NCBI GenBank assembly: GCA_963723965.1
Contig: CAVRSV010000001.1
Span: 124,001 to 188,000 of the forward strand
From: JARRKC01 sp963723965
GTDB lineage: Bacteria; Acidobacteriota; UBA6911; RPQK01; JAPXNP01
Reading direction: 5' to 3'
Length of the DNA: 64,000 bases
Part shown: positions 43,527 to 53,696 of the stretch, piece by piece
Layout: every line of letters starts with the position of its first letter
How positions within the stretch are numbered: the first letter of the stretch is position 1
Notes under the pieces: generated by a model
The model's input: only the letters and a program-made list of their open reading frames with translations
Told to the model about the DNA's origin: nothing
The model's database searches: none
Position numbers and translations under genes: made by a program

Positions 43527-43532
43527 ATTATA
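43527..43532 (-). promoter_or_regulatory. TATAAT box in the dnaG-rpoD gap
   Basis: A perfect TATAAT on the minus strand, 14 bases before the rpoD ATG, with no good -35 partner. It could be a weak internal promoter with a very short leader. Confidence 0.25.
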
Positions 43533-43593
43533 CAGAATTCAAAACGCCGAGACGGACGGGGCAGTTTTCAGATACTGGAGGCCCGGTAAATTC

Positions 43594-45354
43594 CTACCGC
43601 CTGCGACGACGCTGGATGGCTTCCTTCTTTCGAAGCAGATCCTCGAGGCGGGCAGAAGGGACTCCCACACTCTCTTCGCGGGTGATCTCCTCCTGGATTT
43701 GGCGGCTGATACGGTCGCACTGCAGGTCCTGGAGTGCCTCCACACTGCTGATAATGACCTCGTCGGAAAGAACGACTTCCGCGGATTGTAGCGAAATTCG
43801 GTCAAACAAGTCGAGGTCGTCGCCCTGCAGTCCCTTCCGTACTGTAAAGATGCAGAATTCCGAACTTTGATTCTTCAGTTGAACGATTTGGTCGAAAAAC
43901 GGTTCGCAGACCAGCCCCCGGTAGAGGTCCGGTTCGAGCATCCCGAGTACGCGTTCCCGGTGCTCGTCACTGATGATGGCCGCCAGGAGAGTCCGCTCGG
44001 CCAGCGTGGGCTCGGGACCGGTCGCTTTGCGCACCTCCGCGGGTCGGCCCGTGTCCCGCAGGGCCTTCCGGCCCGCGTTGGCCTGTTTGCGCAGCTCGGC
44101 CATGATGATCCGTTCGTCGATCATGAGCCGGGAGCTGATCTTGGAGATGTATTCGGCCCGTTCGATCCGGTTGGGAAGGCGGGCGACATAGGGGAGCACC
44201 TGATCCGCGATGGCCTGCTTGCCCTTGGGACTTCGTGGATCCTTCTCGCCCAGCGTGAAATGCTCCATCAGGAAATCCACGAAAGATGCGGAGGCTTTGA
44301 GTGCCTCCCGGTACCGCTCCACGCCACTGCTCAAAATGAAGGAATCGGGATCCTCTCCCTGCGGGAGTCGCAGGACGTTGACCTGGAAGCCCTGGGCCAG
44401 GAACAGGTCGATGGAGCGGAGGGCCGCGGCGAGGCCCGCTGAGTCGGGATCGAAATTGACGATCACTTTTCGCGTATAGCGACCGAGCAGATTCACCTGC
44501 CCGTCCGTCAGACTGGTTCCCAACGACGCGACGATGTTGCGAACGCCGCACTGGAAGGGGACGATGCAGTCGAAATAGCCTTCCACCAGTATGGCGAAAC
44601 CGGTCTTTCGGATGGCCTCCCGGCCGGCGAACAGCCCGAAGAGGTTGCGGCTTTTGGAATACAGGGGTGTTTCCGGGGAGTTCAGATACTTGGGTTGTCC
44701 GTCGCCCAGGATCCGGCCGCCGAAAGCAATGGTCTGCCCGGTCAGGTTCTGGATCGGGAACAGCACCCGATTGCGGAACTTGTCGTACCAGGAGCCGTTC
44801 TCGCCTCCCGCAATGAGCCCGCATTTTTCCAGCTCGGACAGGGAGAAATCCTGTTCGCGCAGGTAGTCCCGAAGCCGGCTCCCCGATGGCGCAAAGCCGA
44901 TTCCGAATTGTCGGATCGTCTCGGGCGTGATCTGGCGTCGCTTGAGATAGTCCAGCCCCTCCTGACTGTGTTCCAGCTGCTCCCGGTAGAATTCATCAGC
45001 CAGGCGCATGATCTCCAGCAGTCTTGTGCGCTCGACGTTCTCTCGCGCCGACTCGCCGGGACTCGTCGGTAGAGGGATGCCGGCACGTTCGGCCAGGAAC
45101 GCGACCGCCTCGGGAAAGGTCAGGTGCTCGATCTGCTCCACGAAGGCAAAGGCGTCACCCCCGACCCCGCAACCGAAGCACTTGAAGATCTGCCGGCTCT
45201 CGCTGACGGAAAAGGAGGGCGTCTTCTCCTGGTGGAACGGGCACAGTGCCGCATGGTTCTGGCCCTGCTTGCGGAGGCGCACATAACCGCCCACCAGCTC
45301 AACGATGTTGACGCTGGTCCGAATCCTGTCGATGAAAGCGGTGTCGAACTTCAT
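43594..45354 (-). CDS. dnaG: DNA primase DnaG
   Basis: The protein has 586 residues. The N-terminal zinc-binding domain has CPFHQEKTPSF and FKCFGCGVGGD. A TOPRIM catalytic domain (AILVEGYFDCI, VIVNFDPDSAG) follows, and the C-terminal helical part would bind DnaB. It makes RNA primers at the replication fork. It sits between mutS2 and rpoD, the last part of the macromolecular synthesis operon; rpsU is not in front of it, rpsO and pnp lie further upstream instead. Confidence 0.97.
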   Translation of the reverse strand: MKFDTAFIDRIRTSVNIVELVGGYVRLRKQGQNHAALCPFHQEKTPSFSVSESRQIFKCFGCGVGGDAFAFVEQIEHLTFPEAVAFLAERAGIPLPTSPGESARENVERTRLLEIMRLADEFYREQLEHSQEGLDYLKRRQITPETIRQFGIGFAPSGSRLRDYLREQDFSLSELEKCGLIAGGENGSWYDKFRNRVLFPIQNLTGQTIAFGGRILGDGQPKYLNSPETPLYSKSRNLFGLFAGREAIRKTGFAILVEGYFDCIVPFQCGVRNIVASLGTSLTDGQVNLLGRYTRKVIVNFDPDSAGLAAALRSIDLFLAQGFQVNVLRLPQGEDPDSFILSSGVERYREALKASASFVDFLMEHFTLGEKDPRSPKGKQAIADQVLPYVARLPNRIERAEYISKISSRLMIDERIIMAELRKQANAGRKALRDTGRPAEVRKATGPEPTLAERTLLAAIISDEHRERVLGMLEPDLYRGLVCEPFFDQIVQLKNQSSEFCIFTVRKGLQGDDLDLFDRISLQSAEVVLSDEVIISSVEALQDLQCDRISRQIQEEITREESVGVPSARLEDLLRKKEAIQRRRRR

Positions 45355-45360
45355 GGGTCC

Positions 45361-47682
45361 TTACGTCTTGAGCTGAGCCCGCGTGACTCCCCCCTCGACC
45401 TGGAAGGATTCGACTTGGGGATGCGAGCTCAGGAACCGGGACACGAATGACTTCAGCCGACCCGTTCCGAATCCGTGAATGATTGTAACCTCGGGCAGCC
45501 GTGAGACGAAGGCGCGGTCGAGAAACTTGTCGATTTCAGCCTCCGCCTCCTCCAGGGTTTTCCCGACCAGGTTCAGTTCGGGATCGGTGTCCCGGACCAC
45601 CTGCAGCGTGACCTGGGGCGACGGGCGTTCGAGAACGGTCTCCTTCTCGATCTTCTGCAGGTCCGCCGCCCGCGTGGTCAGTGTCTTGCCGCCGATATCG
45701 AGGGTGGCCGAGGCGCCGTCGAGACTGAGGATTCGTCCCCGTGCCCGAAACACAGGGTGGTAGACGAGGTCCCCCACACTCAGACGGGTATCGACGGCTG
45801 GCGAAGCGGGTCGGCTCTTCCGAGCGCCCTGGACCTTTCGCCGGAACGAATCCTTGAGGGCGGCCTCTCGGATCTGCGCCCGCTGACGGACTTCGCGGGC
45901 CGTTTCCTGATCCTCGATCCGCTTCAGAAAGCGGCGGCCATCTTCCCGGAACTCACGCGCCAGGTCCTCGAGCAGTTTGTCGGCCTCTTTTTCCTGGCGA
46001 CGAAGCTGTTGTTCGAACTCCTCGCGCCGTGCCCGTTCGCCGGCGGCCAGCTCGTCCATCCGCAAGGCCAGTTCCCGCTCTTTCTCCTGGAGTGATGCGA
46101 TATGCCGTCGCAGTTCGCCAAGGTACCCTTCGACCAGCGACTCCCGATCGTCGAGGAGAGAGCGGGCGTGCTCGATGATATCGGTCGGCAGTCCCAGTTG
46201 AGATGCGATCTCCAGTCCGCTGGAACCTCCGGCCACTCCGAACTCCAGGTGAAAGGTCGGCTTGAGACTCGCAGGGTCGAGCCCGACACTGGCGTTGCGC
46301 ACTCCCTGCGTCAGGGCGGCATAGGATTTGACCGCGCGGTGATGGGTCGTGGCCAGCACCAGGTTCCCGAGCCGCCTGAAGTGCTCGAGTACGGCGATCG
46401 CCAAGGCCGACCCATAGCCGGGATCGGTACCGCGGCCGACCTCATCGAGCAGGAGCAGACAAGGGGAGTGACTGATTTGGGTCAGCTCCCGCAACCGCGC
46501 AATGTGGGCGGAGAAGGAACTGAGCTGCTGGACGATGGACTGGTGATCTCCGATATCCGCGTGAATTCCGTGCAGCAGCGGTATGCCGGCCTCGCTCACG
46601 GGGATGGGCAATCCGCTGTGCGCCAGCAGGCAGAGCAAGCCTACCGTCTTGAGGGAGGCTGTTTTTCCGCCGGTATTCGGTCCGCTGATGACCAGCACGG
46701 GCTCCTGGGGGGTCAGCTCGACATCGATGGGCACGACTCCGGAATCGCCGAGGGTTCGGATGAGCAGGGGGTGGCGGGCCTGCCGGAGGCGCAGGTCGAT
46801 TTCCGGGCCGATGTCCGCGGCGCGGCAGCGATAGCTCTCGGCGAACCGGGCGCCGGCGAAGCGGCACTCCAGAGCCGCTGTGGCAGTGATGATGGCGTTC
46901 AGCGACTCGCGCTGCCGACGGGCCTCGGTCGAAAGGGCCTGGAGCAGCGACAGGATGATTTCAGCCTCCCGTTCCGTGTGGAAGATGAGCTGATTGTTGA
47001 GCTCGACCGCCGAGAAGGGTTCGAGGAAGACCGTGGCGCCCGACGAGCTCGTCCCGTGCACGATGCCGGGAACGTCCTTCTGGTGTTCCACGCGAACGGG
47101 GATCACATAGCGGTGGGCGCGCTGCGTGATGAAGGGATCATCGATCAGGAATTTGGCCCGCCCGCCCTTGAGGAAACCATTCAGATGGTCCTGGACCTTG
47201 CGGCGGAACTCGGCCTGGCGGCGACGCGCGGGGGCCAGTTCCGGATGAGCCGTTTCGCGAATCTGGCCGCGCTCGTCGAAGGTGTGGTCGATCCGCTGCT
47301 GCAGCATCAGGGGAAAGGGCTGGTCCGCCAGCAGACCCGAAAGTCCCGGGAAATCTGCTGGGGTCAGCGTTTCCGCGGCCGCGGCGGCAAAAACCAGGTA
47401 ATCCCTCAGTATGAGGAAGTCCTCAGGCGCCAGTGCGGCGCTCGGGTCCTCGAGCAGCAGGATGAAGGGGCGGGGATCGGGCAGATCGAAGTCCGGGGCC
47501 AGACCGGCACTCCGCAGTCGGTCCGCTTCACCGACCTCTTTCTGAAAACTTAGGATGGAATCGAGATCAGTCCGGGGACGAAGAGCCAGGACCGCTTCCC
47601 GCCCCTGGGGAGTTCGGGTCGTCTCGGCGATGATCTCCAGCACTTGATGGTACTCGAGCAGCTCGAGCGTATCGGCATCCAT
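45361..47682 (-). CDS. mutS2: MutS2 endonuclease/recombination suppressor
   Basis: The protein has 773 residues. The central ATPase has Walker A ISGPNTGGKTASLKT and LLLLDEVGRGTDPGYG. There is a long coiled coil (ELRRHIASLQEKERELALRM) and a C-terminal Smr domain (IIHGFGTGRLKSFVSRFLS), which may have nuclease activity. No mismatch-binding domain 1 is present, as expected for MutS2. It acts in recombination control or in ribosome-collision rescue. Only six bases separate it from dnaG. Confidence 0.96.
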   Translation of the reverse strand: MDADTLELLEYHQVLEIIAETTRTPQGREAVLALRPRTDLDSILSFQKEVGEADRLRSAGLAPDFDLPDPRPFILLLEDPSAALAPEDFLILRDYLVFAAAAAETLTPADFPGLSGLLADQPFPLMLQQRIDHTFDERGQIRETAHPELAPARRRQAEFRRKVQDHLNGFLKGGRAKFLIDDPFITQRAHRYVIPVRVEHQKDVPGIVHGTSSSGATVFLEPFSAVELNNQLIFHTEREAEIILSLLQALSTEARRQRESLNAIITATAALECRFAGARFAESYRCRAADIGPEIDLRLRQARHPLLIRTLGDSGVVPIDVELTPQEPVLVISGPNTGGKTASLKTVGLLCLLAHSGLPIPVSEAGIPLLHGIHADIGDHQSIVQQLSSFSAHIARLRELTQISHSPCLLLLDEVGRGTDPGYGSALAIAVLEHFRRLGNLVLATTHHRAVKSYAALTQGVRNASVGLDPASLKPTFHLEFGVAGGSSGLEIASQLGLPTDIIEHARSLLDDRESLVEGYLGELRRHIASLQEKERELALRMDELAAGERARREEFEQQLRRQEKEADKLLEDLAREFREDGRRFLKRIEDQETAREVRQRAQIREAALKDSFRRKVQGARKSRPASPAVDTRLSVGDLVYHPVFRARGRILSLDGASATLDIGGKTLTTRAADLQKIEKETVLERPSPQVTLQVVRDTDPELNLVGKTLEEAEAEIDKFLDRAFVSRLPEVTIIHGFGTGRLKSFVSRFLSSHPQVESFQVEGGVTRAQLKT

Positions 47683-47702
47683 GTCGGCTCACCATCGAGT
47701 GG

Positions 47703-48460
47703 TTACTCTACCGGGTGGCGGCGGTTGATCAGGCTGGCCACGTAACCGGCCCCGAACCCGTTGTCGATATTGACCACCGTCACGTTGGAGGAACAACTGT
47801 TCAGCATTCCCAACAGCGCGGCGAGGCCTCCGAAGGAGGCTCCGTACCCGACGCTCGTGGGGACCGCGATCACGGGGACCTGTACCAGCCCGCCCACCAC
47901 ACTGGGAAGAGCGCCTTCCATACCTGCAACGGCAATGATGACGGTGCAGGATCGCAGCGCCTCTACTTGGCGGAGCACCCGGTGGATGCCGGCGACGCCG
48001 ACATCGTTCCAGGTCAAGACCTCGTTGCCCATGACCTGGGCGGTGACAGCCGCTTCTTCCGCCACGGGAATATCGGCCGTGCCGGCGGCCACGATTCCAA
48101 TGGTTCCGCGGCCCACCGGTTGGCGGTCCCGCACGACGGCGACAACCCTCGAGAGCGCGTGAAACTCGGTCTCGGGGACCCGGGCGGAGAGGTCTTCGAA
48201 GACCTCCTTCCCCGTGTGCGTGATGAGCAAATTCGGGTGCTTGGCCAGAATGGCGTCGGCGATGGTCAGGATCTGCGCCGTGGTCTTGCCCTTGCCAAAA
48301 ATGACCTCGGCAAAACCATGGCGCAATGCGCGGTGATGGTCCACCTTGGCGAAGTCCAGATCCTCATACGGAAGATGCTCGAGGAGGCGTTCCATGTCCT
48401 CGCTCGAGCGCTTCCCCTCTCTGAACTCCGCCAGTGCCCGCCTGAGATACTCGGGAATCA

Positions 48461-48461
<1 letters not shown>
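47703..48461 (-). CDS. larB: LarB-like nickel-pincer cofactor biosynthesis carboxylase
   Basis: The protein has 252 residues. The N-terminal region (VDHHRALRHGFAEVIFGKGKT) and the C-terminal PurE-like domain (TIGIVAAGTADIPVAEEAA, VAGMEGALPSVVGGLVQVPVIAVPTSVGYG, IDNGFGAGYVASLI) fit LarB. LarB carboxylates and hydrolyses nicotinic acid adenine dinucleotide in the first step of the cofactor pathway. LarC and LarE are not in this window, so the pathway is not shown to be complete. Its start overlaps the pnp stop by one base. Confidence 0.88.
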
Positions 48462-50713
<2,252 letters not shown>

Positions 50714-50772
50714 TGAGTATTTCCTCCGAATTGGCCAGCTGATCTGGCGTTAGCCTTTGAAGCGGCAGATAT

Positions 50773-50827
50773 TGTCCAATTGAGCCAGGCGACGCCCGAG
50801 GAGAGCGTCGATTGGCTCAATTGGACA
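50773..50827 (-). promoter_or_regulatory. rpsO-pnp intergenic hairpin, likely RNase III processing site
   Basis: TGTCCAATTGAGCCA (50773-50787) is perfectly complementary to 50813-50827. A 2x2 internal loop separates this 15-pair stem from an inner 6-pair stem (CGACGC/GCGTCG) with a 9-base loop. It lies 59 bases before the pnp start, in the position of the E. coli pnp leader stem that RNase III cuts to allow PNPase autoregulation. Confidence 0.75.
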
Positions 50828-50982
50828 GACATCAGACTGGGAAGAGGGCGAGCGAGATTCCGACTGTCGATTGAAAGGAAGGAATTCAGACAGTTTCCCA
50901 CTTCAAAGAACGATTCTTGGTTGTCGGCACGCATCCCAGCCGGGAAAGCGGCCTCCGCGAGCAGAATTCAGGCCGGGAACGA

Positions 50983-51249
50983 TTACTTTCGGATTCCCAG
51001 GCGCTCGATCAACTCTTTGTAGCGGTTGAAGTTCCGCTTCTTGAGGTAGTCGAGCAAACGTCTGCGCTGTCCAACGAGCTTCAACAGGCCGCGCCGGGAA
51101 TGGTAATCCTTCTTGTGGGTCTTGAAATGTTCGGTTAGCTCGCGGATGCGTTCGCTGAGAAGCGCAACCTGGACCTCGGGTGAGCCCGTGTCCGTGTCGT
51201 GCTGTCGAAACTCGCCTACTATTTCGGTTTTTCTGTCTTTCGTCAGCAT
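50983..51249 (-). CDS. rpsO: ribosomal protein S15
   Basis: The protein has 88 residues (MLTKDRKTEIVGEFRQHDTD, SERIRELTEHFKTHKKDYHSRRGLLKLVGQRRRLLDYLKK). It has the typical length and the conserved RNA-binding residues around HSRRGLL. It binds the central domain of 16S rRNA and often represses its own mRNA. It precedes pnp in the usual order. Confidence 0.97.
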   Translation of the reverse strand: MLTKDRKTEIVGEFRQHDTDTGSPEVQVALLSERIRELTEHFKTHKKDYHSRRGLLKLVGQRRRLLDYLKKRNFNRYKELIERLGIRK

Positions 51250-51293
51250 CTCTATCTACAATTGCTCCTGTCTTCTTGCTCGTGGAAGGCGCC

Positions 51294-51322
51294 AATGTAG
51301 CAGAAACGGCACCTGAAGTCCA
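51294..51322 (-). promoter_or_regulatory. candidate sigma-70 promoter of rpsO
   Basis: Read on the minus strand: TGGACT, 17-base spacer, TACATT (4/6 each), about 40 bases before the rpsO start, in the 154-base gap behind xerC. Confidence 0.4.
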
Positions 51323-51403
51323 GCCAGACGAAACGTTTCGGCTGCTCGGAGAAGGTTACCACTGCCGGCCCTTCAATCGGTGCCGTCCGACTCCCCAAAC
51401 CGA

Positions 51404-52315
51404 CTAATCCGACTCCTTAGCCCTCGGATGTGCGGAGCGATAGGCGCGAAGCAATTCTTCGACTGCCAGGTGGGTGTACTTCTGGGTCGTCGAGAGGCTC
51501 TCGTGACCGAGGAGTTCCTGGATGGTCCTCAGATCCGCGCCTCGATTCAGCAGGTGGGTGGCAAAGGAGTGGCGGAAGACATGGGGATGTACTTTCAACA
51601 ATAGCGAGCTCTTTCGGATGTAGTTGTCGAGGAGCCGCTGAATGGAACGGGCAGTGAGACGATTGCCCCGGGCGTTCAGGAACAATGCCTCGGGCTCCCG
51701 GGCCGTTCTGGCCCGCTTCAGAATCCGGCTGCGCGCAGGCAGATAGTCTTCGATTGCCTGCCGGGCCTGCTGGCCGAAGGGCACGACCCTCTCCTTGCGT
51801 CCCTTCCCCCGGACCTTGACGAGACGTTCCCGCAGCGTGCAGTCGCCCAGATTCACGGTCACCAGTTCCCCCACCCGCAGCCCCGAAGCGTACAGGAGCT
51901 CGAGAATGGCGCGGTCCCGGGCTCCCAGATCGGTGGAAGGGTCGGGAAGTCCGAGGATCGTGGCCACCTCCGATTCGGTGAGCACCCCCGGGTTGCGCCG
52001 GGCCTGGCGGGGCGTCCGCACCAGCCGGGCCGGGTTGCTTGCGATCAGTCCCTCCCGGTGCAGAAAGCGGAAAAAGGAGCGGACGGCCGCCAGCTTGCGG
52101 GCCATCGAACTGCGGCTGTTGCCCCTCTCGTGAAGGGCTCCCAGGAAGTCCCGGATCGTGATGTGGTCGATGTCGGAAGGTTTGACGGCCGAAGGGTCGT
52201 CGCCGAGCTGGTTCAAGAACTCCTGCAGGTCCCGGCGGTAGCTCTGAATGGTGTTGAGTGAGTAGTTCCTGGCGAAGCGGAGGTGATCCAGGAACGTACG
52301 AACCAGCTCGTCCAT
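51404..52315 (-). CDS. XerC/XerD-type tyrosine recombinase
   Basis: The protein has 303 residues. It has a SAM-like N-terminal DNA-binding domain (FLDHLRFARNYSLNTIQSYRRD) and a catalytic domain with the Arg of SGLRVGELVTV, HxxR in HVFRHSFATHLL, His in LLGHESLSTTQ and the Tyr nucleophile in QKYTHL. It is probably one of the chromosome-dimer resolution recombinases rather than a mobile-element integrase, because it sits in a conserved core-gene run with no mobile signs. XerC versus XerD cannot be separated here. Confidence 0.9.
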   Translation of the reverse strand: MDELVRTFLDHLRFARNYSLNTIQSYRRDLQEFLNQLGDDPSAVKPSDIDHITIRDFLGALHERGNSRSSMARKLAAVRSFFRFLHREGLIASNPARLVRTPRQARRNPGVLTESEVATILGLPDPSTDLGARDRAILELLYASGLRVGELVTVNLGDCTLRERLVKVRGKGRKERVVPFGQQARQAIEDYLPARSRILKRARTAREPEALFLNARGNRLTARSIQRLLDNYIRKSSLLLKVHPHVFRHSFATHLLNRGADLRTIQELLGHESLSTTQKYTHLAVEELLRAYRSAHPRAKESD

Positions 52316-52352
52316 GCGGATTCAGACTAGCAGCCACCGGGTGACCAACGGG

Positions 52353-53696
52353 CTACTTGAGATTCAGACCCTTCAGCTTGCGATGAAGATGACTCCTCTC
52401 CATCCCAATGGCGGCGGCGGTTTTCGAAACATTCCCCTCATTCTCCTGGAGACTCTTGAGCAGGAATTCGCGTTCCCACTCGTCTCGGGCCCGTTGCCAG
52501 GTGGAGCGATCGTCCTCGGCCGGATCGGATCCGGCCTTGAGGATCGACATGGGAAGATCCAGGAGACGAATCTCCTCCCGGGGCAACATGATGGCCAGGC
52601 GTTCGATGGTGTTCTTGAGTTCCCGGACGTTTCCCGGCCAGTGATAGCGCTGCAACGCGTCCATGGCCTCCGGCGCCAGATCCTTCTTCTTCCGCCCGTA
52701 GCGGGCGCAGAAAACGTCCATGAAGTGCTCGGCCAGCAGCGGCACGTCTTCGCTCCGTTGCCGCAGGGGGGGGACTTCGAAGGGGATCACGTTGAGACGG
52801 AAGAAGAGATCCTCCCGGAAACGACCTTCCTCGATTCGTTGTTCCAGGTTTTGGTTGGTGGCGGCGATCACCCGGACATCGACTTCCAGGATCTCGTTGC
52901 TGCCGACGGGAGAGAAGCGCTGCTCCTCCAGGACCCTCAGGACCTTGGCCTGAGTCTTGAGACTCATATCGCCGACTTCGTCGAGGAAGAGCGTGCCCTG
53001 ATCGGCCAGCTCGAACTTTCCTTTGCGGGTCTCACTTGCGCCGGTGAAAGCGCCTTTGACGCTGCCGAACAATTCGCTCTCGATCAGCTCCTCGGGAAGG
53101 GCGGCGCAGTTGACCTCCACGAAGGGCTGATTCCGCCGGTCGCTCTGGAGGTGAAGCAAGCGTGCGACCAGCTCCTTGCCGGTGCCGTTCTCACCGTAGA
53201 TGAGGACCCGACCCTCCGTCGGCGCCGCAAACTGAATCTGTTGGCGCAGGGCCATCATCGGTACGGAAGTGCCGATCATGACACTCTCTCGCCGGAGCAT
53301 CTCGCGCAGGTTGCGGTTTTCCGCCTCCAGGTGCCGCTGATTGAGGGCGTGCTCGAGAACGAGCATGATCTTCTCGAGCGACAACGGCTTCTCGATGAAA
53401 CCAAAGGCTCCGAGCTTGGTCGAGCGGACGGCCGTCTCGATCGATCCGTGTCCGGAAATCATGATCACATAGGATCCCGGGCACTTCTTCTTCAGCTCTT
53501 CGAGGACCGAGATCCCATCCCTGCCGGGCAACCAGATATCCAGGAAGACCGCATCATACGAGTGACGGTCCACGGCTTCGAGGCATTCCTCACCGCTCGG
53601 CACGGCGTCCACCTTGAAGCCCTCATCCTGCAGGATCCCCTGCATCGAGGCCCGAACGTTCTCTTCGTCGTCAACGATGAGCAACCTGGCTCTCAT
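52353..53696 (-). CDS. ntrX: NtrX-like sigma-54-dependent response regulator
   Basis: ATG 53696 (MRARLLIVDDEENVRASMQG) gives 447 residues; longer frames lack family similarity. The receiver domain has the phospho-acceptor Asp in VFLDIWLPGRDG. The AAA+ domain has Walker A GENGTGKE and GAFTGA (VKGAFTGASETRKGKFE), and the C terminus is a Fis-type helix-turn-helix (NVSKTAAAIGMERSHLHRKLKGL). The start overlaps the kinase gene by 26 bases. With NtrY it forms a two-component pair, linked in other bacteria to nitrogen, envelope or redox control. Confidence 0.92.
   Translation of the reverse strand: MRARLLIVDDEENVRASMQGILQDEGFKVDAVPSGEECLEAVDRHSYDAVFLDIWLPGRDGISVLEELKKKCPGSYVIMISGHGSIETAVRSTKLGAFGFIEKPLSLEKIMLVLEHALNQRHLEAENRNLREMLRRESVMIGTSVPMMALRQQIQFAAPTEGRVLIYGENGTGKELVARLLHLQSDRRNQPFVEVNCAALPEELIESELFGSVKGAFTGASETRKGKFELADQGTLFLDEVGDMSLKTQAKVLRVLEEQRFSPVGSNEILEVDVRVIAATNQNLEQRIEEGRFREDLFFRLNVIPFEVPPLRQRSEDVPLLAEHFMDVFCARYGRKKKDLAPEAMDALQRYHWPGNVRELKNTIERLAIMLPREEIRLLDLPMSILKAGSDPAEDDRSTWQRARDEWEREFLLKSLQENEGNVSKTAAAIGMERSHLHRKLKGLNLK

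Noticed and set aside
51404..52315. Mobile-element integrase for the tyrosine recombinase
   Set aside because: It is flanked by core genes, with no attachment site pair, no excisionase and no cargo.
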